64,000 bases of DNA from Clostridia bacterium (GCA_017512025.1 JAFWHH010000012.1:62001-126000); one strand, 5' to 3'; shown: positions 28,334-37,405, numbered from the stretch's first letter. The notes: generated from the letters alone by a model not told the origin. A program made the numbers and translations.

Positions 28334-28501
28334 ATGGCTACATATCTAAGAATAGGCGACCTAAAGCTTTTAAAAATTAAAGTTAGAAAAGATGGAAATA
28401 TTATATATGAGGGTATGGTTGAGGATGCTCCGGAAGAGATAAAAGATACAAACTATACTGCTGCTACATTTGATAGTGATTATATAATAATTGATATTTA
28501 G
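28334..28501 (+). CDS. 55-aa protein of unknown function
   Basis: A short frame preceded by a perfect AGGAGG six bases before ATG. The product begins MATYLRIGDLKLLKIKV, continues IIYEGMVEDAPEEI and ends YIIIDI. It looks like a compact beta-rich domain, with no membrane segment. Codon use is host-like. It lies between a terminator and the rpsO promoter, so it relies on readthrough or a promoter I cannot place. The family was not recognised. Confidence 0.65.
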   Translation: MATYLRIGDLKLLKIKVRKDGNIIYEGMVEDAPEEIKDTNYTAATFDSDYIIIDI

Positions 28502-28530
28502 TAAAGATGTTTAAAAATTTGCAATATTAC

Positions 28531-28559
28531 TTGCAAAGAAGCAAATATTGTGATAAAAT
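28531..28559 (+). promoter_or_regulatory. Sigma-A promoter of rpsO
   Basis: TTGCAA, 17-bp spacer, TAAAAT. The predicted start is near 28566. Confidence 0.7.
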
Positions 28560-28565
28560 AAGCGA

Positions 28566-28640
28566 GTAAAAATTCCTTATACTTAGTTTTAGGATGAAGT
28601 AACACCTACTCTATGACTCAGTTTAAGGAGAATAAGTAAA
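28566..28640 (+). promoter_or_regulatory. Structured leader of rpsO, possible S15 autoregulatory site
   Basis: A leader of about 90 nt contains ATTCCTTA (near 28571) able to pair with TAAGGAGAAT (near 28625) and an inner TAGG/CCTA pair. S15 binds and represses its own leader in several bacteria; this one is inferred by position. Confidence 0.4.
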
Positions 28641-28656
28641 TGGAGGTGCATGTAAA

Positions 28657-28920
28657 ATGACAAAGGAAAGAAAACAAGAAATTATTAATCTTTATAAAAG
28701 AGAAGAAAACGATACTGGTTCATCAGAAGTTCAAATTGCTCTTTTAACAGAAAGAATTAATGAATTAACAGAACATCTAAAAGTTCATCAAAAAGATAAT
28801 CATTCAAGAAGAGGACTTTTAAAGATGGTAGGTAGCAGAAGAAATTTATTAAACTACTTAGCAAAGAAAGATGTTCAAAGATACAGAGATATCGTAGAAA
28901 AACTTGGATTAAGAAAATAA
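28657..28920 (+). CDS. rpsO: 30S ribosomal protein S15
   Basis: 87 aa. Binds 16S rRNA early in 30S assembly. The full family pattern is present: [23 protein letters not shown], then the rRNA-binding [25 protein letters not shown], ending [12 protein letters not shown]. Ribosome site GGAGGTG. It is upstream of pnp, the same order as in many bacteria, with a terminator and a large stem-loop between them. Confidence 0.98.
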   Translation: MTKERKQEIINLYKREENDTGSSEVQIALLTERINELTEHLKVHQKDNHSRRGLLKMVGSRRNLLNYLAKKDVQRYRDIVEKLGLRK

Positions 28921-28927
28921 AACTTTT

Positions 28928-28970
28928 GGACGTTTTGCATTATTGCTAAACGTCCATTTGTCGTTTTTTT
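28928..28970 (+). terminator. Terminator after rpsO
   Basis: GGACGTTT/AAACGTCC stem with a 12-base loop; the T-run starts seven bases after the stem, so it may leak into pnp. Confidence 0.7.
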
Positions 28971-28986
28971 ATTAGGTGTTACAAAT

Positions 28987-29064
28987 GCTTAAATATTAGG
29001 AAGTAGCTTGGATAAAGTTGAATCGAGTAATTCGATTTTATCGAGGTTACAACTAATTTTAAGC
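28987..29064 (+). promoter_or_regulatory. Long structured leader upstream of pnp
   Basis: Three nested helices form one 78-nt arm: GCTTAAA-t-ATTA (28987-28998) with TAATTTTAAGC (29054-29064); GTAGCTTGGATAA (29003-29015) with TTATCGAGGTTAC (29038-29050; one mismatch, two G-U pairs); and AATCGA (29021-29026) with TCGATT (29032-29037). Not a terminator, as no T-run follows. In E. coli an RNase III-cut arm here controls pnp; a like role is inferred. Confidence 0.65.
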
Positions 29065-29090
29065 AAATTTTATATTAAAAGGAGAAAAAT

Positions 29091-31226
29091 ATGTTTAAAG
29101 TTTATGAAACAGAATTAGCTGGAAGAAAGCTAACAATCGAAAGTGGAAAAATTGCAGAACTTGCAAATGGAAGTGTTGTTGTTAGATATGGAGAAACAGT
29201 AGTAATGGTTAACGTTACAGCTGCTAAAGAAGCTGCAGAAGGTGTTGACTTTTTCCCATTATCAGTAGACTATGAAGAGAAATTATATGCTGCAGGTAAG
29301 ATACCTGGTGGATACACAAAAAGAGAAGGTAAGCCAGCCGATAAAGCTATTTTAACTTCAAGAGCAATCGATAGACCAATTAGACCTTTATTCCCAAAGG
29401 ATTTTAGAAATAGTACATGTGTTGTTGCAACAGTACTTGCTGTTGATCCAGATTGTTCACCAGAAGTATGTGCTATGATTGGTGCTTCAGCAGCATTATC
29501 AATTTCTGATATTCCATTTGGAGGACCTACAGCAGCAGTTGATGTTGGATATGTTGATGGTGAAATCATTATTAACCCAACACTTGCTCAAAGAGAAGTT
29601 AGTAAATTACGTTTAACAGTAGCTGGTACTATTGATAAAATAGCTATGATTGAAGCTGGAGCAGATGAGATTCCTAATAGCACAATGCTTGAAGCAATCA
29701 AAACAGCTCACGTTGAAATCAAGAAGCTTTGTAACTTTATTTCAGATATTAAAGCTGAAATCGGTAAACCAAAATTTGAATATACACCATTTGTTACAGA
29801 TCCAGAAGTATTTGCAGAAGTAAAAGCAAACTTCAAAGATAGAATGTACAAAGAAGTTCAACATGTTGATAAAAGAGATGTTGATGACGCAGTAGCTAAA
29901 ATAACAGAAGATATAACAAATTATTACATCGAAAAAGTTGGAGAAGAAGCAGCTGCAGAGCTAAAAACTGCTATAGCAGATAGCGTTCATGATCTAGAAA
30001 AAGAATGTGTTAGAGAATTAATCTTTAACGAACATAAAAGAGTTGATGGAAGAGCTTTAGATGAAATAAGACCATTATCTTGTGAAGTTGGTGTTTTACC
30101 AAGAGTTCATGGTAGTGCAATCTTTACTAGAGGTCAAACTCAAGTAATGTCTATTGCTACTTTAGGAATGAAGAGCGAAGAGCAAGAATTAGATGGATTA
30201 GATGAAATAGCTACAAAGAGATATATGCATCAATATAACTTCCCATCATACAGTGTTGGTGAAGCCAGACCATCAAGAGGACCTGGAAGAAGAGAAGTAG
30301 GACACGGAGCATTAGCTGAGAAAGCTTTAGTTCCAGTATTACCTTCAGTAGAAGAATTCCCATACTGCATAAGAGTTGTATCAGAAGTATTAAGTTCAAA
30401 TGGTTCAACTTCACAAGCAAGTATTTGTGGAAGTACACTAGCTCTTATGGATGCTGGTGTTCCAATTAAGAAACCAGTTGCTGGTATTTCTACAGGTTTA
30501 GTAACAGATAAAAATGATCCAAGCAAATATGTAATGCTTACAGATATCCAAGGAATCGAAGATTTCTTTGGTGATATGGACTTCAAAGTTGGTGGAACAA
30601 GAGATGGTATTACAGCTATCCAAGTTGATATCAAGGTTGATGGTTTATCATATGAAATTATTGAAGAAGCTTTTAATAGAACAGAAAAAGCTAGAATTCA
30701 TATATTAGATGATATTATGGCTCCACAAATTGCTGAGCCAAGACCAGAAATTTCTAAATATGCTCCAAAGATTTTATCTACAAAGATTTCTGTTGATAAG
30801 ATTAAAGACGTTATTGGTTCTGGTGGAAAGGTTATCAATAAGATAATTGAAGAAACTGGAGTTAAAATTGATATTGAAGAAGATGGACAAGTATTTGTTT
30901 ACTCATCAGATATCGAAGGTGCTAAGAAAGCTATGAAAATGATTCAAGATATTGCTAGAGAAATCGAAGTTAATGAAATCTATGATGGTGTTGTTTCAAA
31001 GATTATGCCATTTGGTGCTTTCGTTGACTTAGGAGGAAAAGAAGGATTACTTCATATTTCTAAAATCTCAAGCAAGAGAGTTGAAAAAGTTGAAGATGTT
31101 CTTTCAATTGGTGATGAAGTTAGAGTTAAAGTATACGAAATAGATTCACAAGGAAGAATTAACTTAACAATGAAAGATTTAGAATCAGCAGCTCAAGAAA
31201 CAGAAAATAACGAAGTTACTGAATAA
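29091..31226 (+). CDS. pnp: Polyribonucleotide nucleotidyltransferase (PNPase)
   Basis: Phosphorolytic 3'-5' exoribonuclease of mRNA decay. 711 aa, full length. First RNase PH domain (VRYGETVVMVNVTAAKEAAE), helical linker, second RNase PH domain with FTRGQTQVMSIATLG, RRE-GHG phosphate-site region (RREVGHGALAEKAL) and the catalytic DIQGIEDFFGDMDFKVGGT. KH domain (KIKDVIGSGGKVINKIIEETG) and S1 domain (VSKIMPFGAFVDLGGKEGLLH) follow. The start ATG follows AAAAGGAG. No separate promoter was seen, so it is likely transcribed by readthrough from rpsO. Confidence 0.97.
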   Translation: MFKVYETELAGRKLTIESGKIAELANGSVVVRYGETVVMVNVTAAKEAAEGVDFFPLSVDYEEKLYAAGKIPGGYTKREGKPADKAILTSRAIDRPIRPLFPKDFRNSTCVVATVLAVDPDCSPEVCAMIGASAALSISDIPFGGPTAAVDVGYVDGEIIINPTLAQREVSKLRLTVAGTIDKIAMIEAGADEIPNSTMLEAIKTAHVEIKKLCNFISDIKAEIGKPKFEYTPFVTDPEVFAEVKANFKDRMYKEVQHVDKRDVDDAVAKITEDITNYYIEKVGEEAAAELKTAIADSVHDLEKECVRELIFNEHKRVDGRALDEIRPLSCEVGVLPRVHGSAIFTRGQTQVMSIATLGMKSEEQELDGLDEIATKRYMHQYNFPSYSVGEARPSRGPGRREVGHGALAEKALVPVLPSVEEFPYCIRVVSEVLSSNGSTSQASICGSTLALMDAGVPIKKPVAGISTGLVTDKNDPSKYVMLTDIQGIEDFFGDMDFKVGGTRDGITAIQVDIKVDGLSYEIIEEAFNRTEKARIHILDDIMAPQIAEPRPEISKYAPKILSTKISVDKIKDVIGSGGKVINKIIEETGVKIDIEEDGQVFVYSSDIEGAKKAMKMIQDIAREIEVNEIYDGVVSKIMPFGAFVDLGGKEGLLHISKISSKRVEKVEDVLSIGDEVRVKVYEIDSQGRINLTMKDLESAAQETENNEVTE

Positions 31227-31231
31227 TAATG

Positions 31232-31263
31232 AAAAGGAAAAGTTTTTGACTTTTCCTTTTTTA
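31232..31263 (+). terminator. Intrinsic terminator after pnp
   Basis: AAAAGGAAAAG/CTTTTCCTTTT stem with seven-base loop and T-run. Confidence 0.88.
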
Positions 31264-31316
31264 TATTGTATTATTATTCAGATAATACTTTTTATGTAAA
31301 AAAAAGATGCAAAATG

Positions 31317-31345
31317 TTGAAAAATAAATTAATAGTAAGTATAAT
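31317..31345 (+). promoter_or_regulatory. Sigma-A promoter of the glycosyltransferase gene
   Basis: TTGAAA, 17-bp spacer, TATAAT, 33 bp before the start codon. Confidence 0.8.
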
Positions 31346-31377
31346 ATATAATGTATATTGATTAGAAGGAGATAAAA

Positions 31378-32610
31378 ATGGAGTATTTATTCATATTACA
31401 ACAGGCTTTAATATGGCTAGTTGCAATTTATTGGTTATATCAATTTGTAATAAGTCTATGTTCTTTTGTTAAGGTTAAGGAAAAACCTTTAATTGTTGAC
31501 AAGCAACATAGATTTATGTTAATTATACCAGCTCATAATGAAGAAGCTGTTGTAGGAAACTTAGTTGAGAGTTTAAAGAAATTAGATTATCCAAAGGATT
31601 TATATGATATATATGTAATTGCTGATAACTGCACAGATACAACTGCTAAAGTTGCAAAGGATATGGGAGCAATTGTTTATGAGAGATTTGATGAAAAGCA
31701 TAAAACAAAAGGATATGCTCTTCAATGGTTCTTACAACAAAAAATAGAAGAAGATGCACCATATGATGCATTCTGTATATTCGATGCAGATAATATTGTT
31801 GATGATCAATTCTTAAATGTAATGAATAAAAAGCTATGTCAAGGTGAAGATGTTGTTCAAGGATATAAAGATATTAAAAATCCATCAGATACATGGGTAT
31901 CAGCTGGATATGCAATATTCTACTGGACAATGCATAGATTCTATCACTTAGCAAGATATAACATTGGACTTTCACCTTTAATGAATGGTACAGGATTTAT
32001 GGTTAAGTTTGATGTAATTAAACCAGAGGGATGGAATACAAAAACATTAACTGAAGATATAGAGTTCTCATTAAAGAGAATTATAAAAGGAAAGAAACTT
32101 GGTTGGGCTAAGGATGCTATTGTATATGATGAGCAACCAGTTGGATTTAAACAATCATGGATTCAAAGAGAAAGATGGACTGTTGGACATATGCAATGTC
32201 TAAGAGAATATACTAAACCATTAGCATCTGCAGTTGCAGAACATAAAACAGTTATGAACTTTGATGGTTTATTATACTTATTAGGAACAGCACCAATGCT
32301 TGTACTTACATTATTATTGGTAGTTTTAAATATTGTTCTATTTGCTACAGGTGAAATGGATACAATAGATTTCTTAATTCAAATACTAAAATATGTTGTA
32401 CCAACAGTATTAGTATTACCATTTATGGGATTTGTAGTTATGTATCTTGAAAAGAAAAAGATTAAACCAATGCTTAAAGGTTTATTCTTATTTCCAGTAT
32501 TTATGGGATCATGGCTTCTAATAAACGTTAAATGTTTATTCAAAAGAGATACAGAATGGAAGAAAATCGAACATAATAATAGTAAAAAAATTGATGATAT
32601 TGAACAATAA
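31378..32610 (+). CDS. Membrane family 2 glycosyltransferase
   Basis: 410 aa. One N-terminal membrane segment (about 8-28), a cytosolic GT-A domain (LIIPAHNEEAVVGNLV; DADN metal site; TEDIEFSLK; the QRERW form of QxxRW) and two C-terminal membrane segments (about 300-345, 365-385). This layout and QxxRW are typical of processive synthases such as cellulose or hyaluronan synthase-like enzymes, and of single-sugar transferases. No partner genes for a polysaccharide system lie beside it, so product and acceptor are unknown. Own promoter; terminator overlaps the stop. Confidence 0.88.
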   Translation: MEYLFILQQALIWLVAIYWLYQFVISLCSFVKVKEKPLIVDKQHRFMLIIPAHNEEAVVGNLVESLKKLDYPKDLYDIYVIADNCTDTTAKVAKDMGAIVYERFDEKHKTKGYALQWFLQQKIEEDAPYDAFCIFDADNIVDDQFLNVMNKKLCQGEDVVQGYKDIKNPSDTWVSAGYAIFYWTMHRFYHLARYNIGLSPLMNGTGFMVKFDVIKPEGWNTKTLTEDIEFSLKRIIKGKKLGWAKDAIVYDEQPVGFKQSWIQRERWTVGHMQCLREYTKPLASAVAEHKTVMNFDGLLYLLGTAPMLVLTLLLVVLNIVLFATGEMDTIDFLIQILKYVVPTVLVLPFMGFVVMYLEKKKIKPMLKGLFLFPVFMGSWLLINVKCLFKRDTEWKKIEHNNSKKIDDIEQ

Positions 32611-32640
32611 AACCTGGAATACTCCAGGTTTTTCTTTTTA
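32609..32640 (+). terminator. Terminator overlapping the glycosyltransferase stop
   Basis: AAAACCTGGA/TCCAGGTTTT with a four-base loop and a T-rich tail. Confidence 0.85.
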
Positions 32641-32649
32641 GGAGGAAAC

Positions 32650-32907
32650 ATGGAGAAAGGTCATTATACTTATATGCTAAGATGTGCTGATAATACGATA
32701 TATAGTGGTTATGCAGTTGATCCAGATGCAAGACTTGAAGCACATAATAGCGGAAAAGGTGCAAAATACACAAGAGCAAGACGTCCGGTCAAACTTGTTT
32801 ACTACGAAAAGTTTGAAAATAAGGGAGATGCTCTTAGAAGAGAAATTGAATTCAAAAAGCTTTCAAGGGCTGAAAAAGAGAAGCTAATTAATAGTTTTAA
32901 AATGTAA
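32650..32907 (+). CDS. GIY-YIG nuclease-domain protein (YhbQ/YazA-like)
   Basis: 85 aa, a lone GIY-YIG domain. The two signature strands are YTYMLRCADNTIYSGY (the GIY..YIG positions are YTY and YSGY), followed by RLEAHNSGKGAKYTRARRPVKLVYYEKF and a helix with the catalytic Glu (ALRREIEFKKLSR). Members are found next to tRNA-modification or repair genes but the role of the stand-alone form is uncertain. AGGAGG precedes the ATG. The DNA around the stop is followed by a strong terminator. Confidence 0.92.
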   Translation: MEKGHYTYMLRCADNTIYSGYAVDPDARLEAHNSGKGAKYTRARRPVKLVYYEKFENKGDALRREIEFKKLSRAEKEKLINSFKM

Positions 32908-32922
32908 ATACATATAATAAGG

Positions 32923-32964
32923 AGTGATATACAAAAAAGTAGTTATGTATATCACTTTTTTTTC
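32923..32964 (+). terminator. Intrinsic terminator after the GIY-YIG gene
   Basis: AGTGATATAC/GTATATCACT stem followed by eight T residues. Confidence 0.85.
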
Positions 32965-32972
32965 TACAAATA

Positions 32973-33001
32973 TTGATTTTTTTCGCATTTAATTATATAA
33001 T
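32973..33001 (+). promoter_or_regulatory. Sigma-A promoter of pyk
   Basis: TTGATT, 17-bp spacer, TATAAT. Confidence 0.75.
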
Positions 33002-33042
33002 AACTTGCATGTAATAAAAGAAATAAGGAGATGTTTTAAAAA

Positions 33043-34467
33043 ATGAGTTGTGTAACAAATATCAAAAAAACAAAAATAATTTGTAGTATTGGACCATCTA
33101 GTACTGATCCGGCTGTAATGAGTAAAATGGTAGAAGCAGGAATGAACGTTGCTCGTATCAACTTTTCACATGCTACACCAGAAGAAAAAGTAGACGTTGT
33201 TAACTCTGTACATAAAGTAAGAGAGATGACAGGAAAGAATGTTGCTATTCTATACGATACAAAAGGACCAGAATTCAGAAATGGTATGGTTGAAGGAGAA
33301 GGAATCAACTTAGTTGAAGGAAAAACTATCAGAATGGTTAAGGAGACTGTAGTTGGTAACGAAGAAAGATTCTCAGTTAACCACCCACAAGCTATTGATA
33401 ACTTAGATGTAGGATCAATCGTATTATTAGAAAACGGATTAATGAAAATACAAGTTATTTCTGTTGAAGATGATGGAGTAACATGTAAAATAATCAATGG
33501 TGGTGTTTTAGGAAACAAAAAATCATTAAACGCACCAGGTGTTAAATTAGACATTCCATTCATCAGTGATGTTGATAGAGAAGATATAATCTATGCTTGC
33601 GAGCATGAGGGAGATTACTTAGCATTATCATTCGTTTCTTGCAAAGAAGACGTTTTAGCTGCTAGAGAAATCTTAAAAGAATATAATAGAGAAGATTTAA
33701 AAATTATTTCTAAAATTGAAAGTACAACAGGTGTTGAAAACTTAGATTCAATTATAGATGTATCAGACGGAATTATGGTTGCTCGTGGTGACTTAGGTGT
33801 TGAAGTTCCAATGCAACAATTACCAAAATATCAAAAAATCATGATTGAAAAATGTCGTGAAAAAGGTAAATTTGTAGTTGTAGCTACTGAAATGCTTGAA
33901 TCAATGAAGAAGAGCGCAAGACCAACAAGAGCTGAAGTTTCTGACGTTGCTAACGCTGTCTTAGATGGAACAGATGCTGTTATGCTTTCTGGAGAAACAA
34001 CAGTTGGTAAATTCCCAGTAGAAGTTGTTAGATTCATGGCTGAAATATGTAAAGATACAGAAGAATACTATGATTATGATTATGAATTTGATTCTGTAAG
34101 AGAAGTTAATGTTACAGAAACAATCGCTAACAGTGTTGTAAATGCTGCAAGTGTATTAGGAATTCAATCAATCGTAGCTGCTACAAATTCAGGAGATACA
34201 GCAAGAAAGATTAGTAACTTAAAACCAAGATGCTTAATCTTAGCTGCTACAAACTCTGAAGAAGTTGCTCGTTCACTAGCATTAAATTACGCTGTTTATC
34301 CAGTTGTAATTGAAAAAGCTAAATCAATTGAAGAATTTACAGCTATAGCTAAAGAAAAAGCTAAAGAATTAATGGGAGCTAAAGAGGGAGATATAATCGC
34401 TTTAACTGGTGGTTTCCCAAAGAACGGAGCTAAGCAAACAAACTTCTTAAAGATTGAACAAATCTAA
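33043..34467 (+). CDS. pyk: Pyruvate kinase
   Basis: Final step of glycolysis, phosphoenolpyruvate plus ADP to pyruvate plus ATP. 474 aa. Motifs: KTKIICSIGPSS, MNVARINFSHA, YDTKGPEFR, the B domain (about 70-170), the catalytic lysine in IISKIESTTGVENLD and MVARGDLGVEVP, and AEVSDVANAVLDGTDAVMLSGETT. It lacks the extra C-terminal PEP-utilising domain of some Bacillus enzymes. AAGGAG lies 11 bases upstream of the ATG. Monocistronic, far from the main glycolytic cluster. Confidence 0.96.
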   Translation: MSCVTNIKKTKIICSIGPSSTDPAVMSKMVEAGMNVARINFSHATPEEKVDVVNSVHKVREMTGKNVAILYDTKGPEFRNGMVEGEGINLVEGKTIRMVKETVVGNEERFSVNHPQAIDNLDVGSIVLLENGLMKIQVISVEDDGVTCKIINGGVLGNKKSLNAPGVKLDIPFISDVDREDIIYACEHEGDYLALSFVSCKEDVLAAREILKEYNREDLKIISKIESTTGVENLDSIIDVSDGIMVARGDLGVEVPMQQLPKYQKIMIEKCREKGKFVVVATEMLESMKKSARPTRAEVSDVANAVLDGTDAVMLSGETTVGKFPVEVVRFMAEICKDTEEYYDYDYEFDSVREVNVTETIANSVVNAASVLGIQSIVAATNSGDTARKISNLKPRCLILAATNSEEVARSLALNYAVYPVVIEKAKSIEEFTAIAKEKAKELMGAKEGDIIALTGGFPKNGAKQTNFLKIEQI

Positions 34468-34487
34468 TTTATTAAATAAAATATTAA

Positions 34488-34533
34488 GCTCACGGGGGAG
34501 CAGTTTATGCTGTTTTTCCGTGGGCATTTTTTA
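34488..34533 (+). terminator. Intrinsic terminator after pyk
   Basis: GCTCACGG pairs with CCGTGGGC (one G-U); inner AGCA/TGCT; then ATTTTTTATTT. Confidence 0.85.
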
Positions 34534-34633
34534 TTTGTGAACCAAAATAAAAAAAATAAGAGTCTAATAAGTAATTAGCTATATGAAATAAAAATCATAT
34601 ATGTTAGAATAATTCCAAGAAAGGAAAAGTATT

Positions 34634-35548
34634 ATGGATAATATTAGAGATAGAGTTCACAACGATTTTGTGAAATTAAGAGAAAATAAAGGCGAATATT
34701 TTGGAGATTTCTACAACAATAATTATAAATTAGTATATAGAATATGTTTTTCTGTATTAAAAAATACTGAAAATAGTGAGGATATGGCTCAATCTGTTTT
34801 TGAAAAGATACTAAAAATGAAAGAAAATCAGTATCCAACAGAATATGAATCATCATGGCTTTATACAGTTTCTAAAAATGAGTGTTTACAATTAATTAGA
34901 AAGACAAAAGCTCATCAAAACGAAAACCAAGATGAAGAAGTTCTAGAGAACGTAAAGAGCGATACAAATGAAATTGAGGATGCAATTGAAAACGAAGACT
35001 ATAAGAAAATGGTTAAGAAGCTTAATAAAAAACAAGAGCAAATTGTATCATTAAAAGTAATATCTGATTTTACATTTAAAGAAATTGGACAAATAATGTC
35101 TATGCCAATTGCCACTGTACAATGGTATTACTATAGCTCTATTAAATCATTAAAAGCTGCAATGGCAAACTTTGCTATGTTCTTAATAGCTCTGGTAATT
35201 GGAATTAAATATATGGGAAAAGAAGAAGTTAGCTCAAAAAAGAATAATTCCGATAACATAAACAAGGATCAATATAAATCAGTAGAAAATGAATCAAGCT
35301 CAATTAGTGCTTCTGATGCTTCAAACGAATCTAATACTGGATCTAGTAGCAAAAGTAATAGAAGTGTCGATAACGTAATTGCTATTACGGAAACAAGCAC
35401 TTCACAAGATAGTATAGAAGCTACAAATAATAATGTAAGTATTGGAATATTTAGCGTTTCGGGTATATTTTTAGCACTTACAATAATTTTTTCAATTATT
35501 TTTATAAAATACCAACAAAAAGGAAATAAGAAAACATCTAAAAAATAA
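34634..35548 (+). CDS. ECF-type sigma factor with C-terminal membrane segments
   Basis: 304 aa. Residues about 28-85 match sigma region 2 (YKLVYRICFSVLKNTENSEDMAQSVFEKILK), and about 128-172 match region 4, with helix-turn-helix TFKEIGQIMSMPIATVQWYYYSS. Unlike ordinary ECF factors it continues: a membrane helix (about 177-195), a Ser/Asn-rich segment of about 75 residues and a second membrane helix (about 276-296). It seems to be membrane-tethered, perhaps carrying its own sensor or anti-sigma part. The vWA gene starts 18 bp downstream, so the two are an operon. Confidence 0.82.
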   Translation: MDNIRDRVHNDFVKLRENKGEYFGDFYNNNYKLVYRICFSVLKNTENSEDMAQSVFEKILKMKENQYPTEYESSWLYTVSKNECLQLIRKTKAHQNENQDEEVLENVKSDTNEIEDAIENEDYKKMVKKLNKKQEQIVSLKVISDFTFKEIGQIMSMPIATVQWYYYSSIKSLKAAMANFAMFLIALVIGIKYMGKEEVSSKKNNSDNINKDQYKSVENESSSISASDASNESNTGSSSKSNRSVDNVIAITETSTSQDSIEATNNNVSIGIFSVSGIFLALTIIFSIIFIKYQQKGNKKTSKK

Positions 35549-35566
35549 AAGAAAGGGTGTTTTTTT

Positions 35567-37327
35567 ATGAAAAAAAGAATAATTTTTATAGCTGTAGCAG
35601 TTATTTCATTAATTGTTGTAGCAGGATGTATAATTGGAAATACAATAATAACAAAGAAGGTTGGAGAGAGTGGTGCCGCCTATAAGAAATTAGGCGGCAA
35701 AGATGTTTGGGTATATACTGCAGAAGATAATGAATATGAAAGTGGAAAAGGAGTTGTTATTTCTGCAACATCTGATTCAACAAGTATGTCATCAGGAAGA
35801 ACAATTACTTCTACAACCTCAGCTTCAGAAAATAGTTATATTGGATATTCAGTTGGTGGAGCAAACAATATTAAAAACTTTAGAGAGAATGTTAAAAATG
35901 GATATTTACCACTTGTAACAGATATAACATATAATGGAATCTATTCTGAGTACTATTTTGATACAGGAGATGTTGACAGATCGTCAAATGAACTATTCTA
36001 TCCATCATATTCAATGGCTGTATCAACAAATCCGATAACAGGTGAAAAGGAATACTATATGTCTGTTGGATTAAACTCAAATATTAAAGAGTCTGACTTT
36101 AACAGAAAGAAATTAAATTTAGTAATAGTTTTAGATATATCTGGATCTATGTCATCATCATTCGATTCATACTACTACGACAATCCATATGCAAAACAAG
36201 ATGAAAGAAAATCTAAAATGAAAGTTGCCGAGGAATGCGTAAATCACTTAATAGATAAATTAAATCCAGATGATAGACTTGGAGTTGTTCTATTCGATAA
36301 CAAAGCTTATCTTGGATGTAAAGTTGTCGAAATTGGTGATACAGATACTGAGACATTAAAAAATCACATTTTAGAGGTTAATCCAGCTGGTGGAACAAAT
36401 TTCTCTGCTGGTTATGAAATGGGAACAGAGCTATTTACTTTAGATTTATTAGATAAAGACTATCAAAATCGAATTATTGTAATAACAGATGCTATGCCAA
36501 ATTTAGGAGTAACTTCTACAGATGGTTTAGTTCAAAAAATCAAAGCAAATGCTGATAAAAAAATATATACTTCATTTATTGGAGTTGGTGTAGACTTTAA
36601 TACTAAATATACGGAGGGAGTTTCTGATGTTAGAGGATTTAACTACTATTCTGTTCATAATGGAAATGAATTTAAAAAGATTTTAGCTGATGAATTTGAC
36701 TATATGGTAACACCACTTGTATATGATTTAGATTTAACATTCAAATCAGAGAACTATAAAATTGAAAATGTATATGGCTCTGACTCTGTTAATAAATCAA
36801 CAGGAAACATTATGCATGTAAATACATTATTCCCATCAAATTCAGATGAAGATGGTGATGTTAAGGGTGGTATTATAGTTCTTAAGCTTAAAAAGATAAA
36901 TGAAGCAAAAAATAGTGATATAGAGCTTAAAGTATCATACAAAGATACTGATGAAAAGAGCTATGAAAACAATAAGAAAGTGTCTTTCAAGGACAGCAGT
37001 GAAGATTATTACGACAATCTAGGAATTAGAAAAGCAATCGTACTTGCTAGATATGTTGGAACAATGAAGAACTGGGCAACATATGAAAGAACTAAATACG
37101 AAGAGTTCGATGCAGGAAAAGAATACAATGTAACAGACTACTGTTATGATGATGATTATGTTAAAACAGTTCTTGGTGTTAATGAAAGAACTTCAGTTAA
37201 ATTATCTGTAAGTGAAAACTATAAAGAAACATTTAAGAACTTAAAAACATATATTGAGCAAGAAAATAAAGAGCTAAAAGACAAAGATTTAAATAATGAA
37301 ATAGAAATATTAGATAAGCTTATCTAG
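35567..37327 (+). CDS. Extracytoplasmic von Willebrand factor A domain protein
   Basis: 586 aa. A hydrophobic N-terminus with lipobox-like VAGC (about 17-20) suggests a lipoprotein or signal anchor. The vWA domain (about 183-375) has an intact MIDAS metal site: DISGSMSS, the Thr in AGGTNFSAG, and ITDAMPN. The region after it is beta-rich and ends in a helix. The arrangement resembles YfbK-type (Ca-activated chloride channel-like) surface proteins. It is translated with the tethered sigma factor upstream and may be its signal input or target. Ribosome site AAAGGGTG. Confidence 0.82.
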   Translation: MKKRIIFIAVAVISLIVVAGCIIGNTIITKKVGESGAAYKKLGGKDVWVYTAEDNEYESGKGVVISATSDSTSMSSGRTITSTTSASENSYIGYSVGGANNIKNFRENVKNGYLPLVTDITYNGIYSEYYFDTGDVDRSSNELFYPSYSMAVSTNPITGEKEYYMSVGLNSNIKESDFNRKKLNLVIVLDISGSMSSSFDSYYYDNPYAKQDERKSKMKVAEECVNHLIDKLNPDDRLGVVLFDNKAYLGCKVVEIGDTDTETLKNHILEVNPAGGTNFSAGYEMGTELFTLDLLDKDYQNRIIVITDAMPNLGVTSTDGLVQKIKANADKKIYTSFIGVGVDFNTKYTEGVSDVRGFNYYSVHNGNEFKKILADEFDYMVTPLVYDLDLTFKSENYKIENVYGSDSVNKSTGNIMHVNTLFPSNSDEDGDVKGGIIVLKLKKINEAKNSDIELKVSYKDTDEKSYENNKKVSFKDSSEDYYDNLGIRKAIVLARYVGTMKNWATYERTKYEEFDAGKEYNVTDYCYDDDYVKTVLGVNERTSVKLSVSENYKETFKNLKTYIEQENKELKDKDLNNEIEILDKLI

Positions 37328-37346
37328 AATATACAGTGACAAAAAG

Positions 37347-37405
37347 AAAGCAGATTCATATTATATACCAAACGTGATGAGAGGTGATAATAATGAATCT
37401 GCTTT
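37347..37405 (+). promoter_or_regulatory. Hairpin enclosing the ribosome site and start of the DUF2651 gene
   Basis: AAAGCAGATTCAT (37347-37359) is perfectly complementary to 37393-37405, the first codons of the next gene; five more pairs follow after one bulged base. The 22-nt loop holds GAGGTG. A T-rich stretch follows, so it could act as a terminator, a translation lock, or both. Confidence 0.7.
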
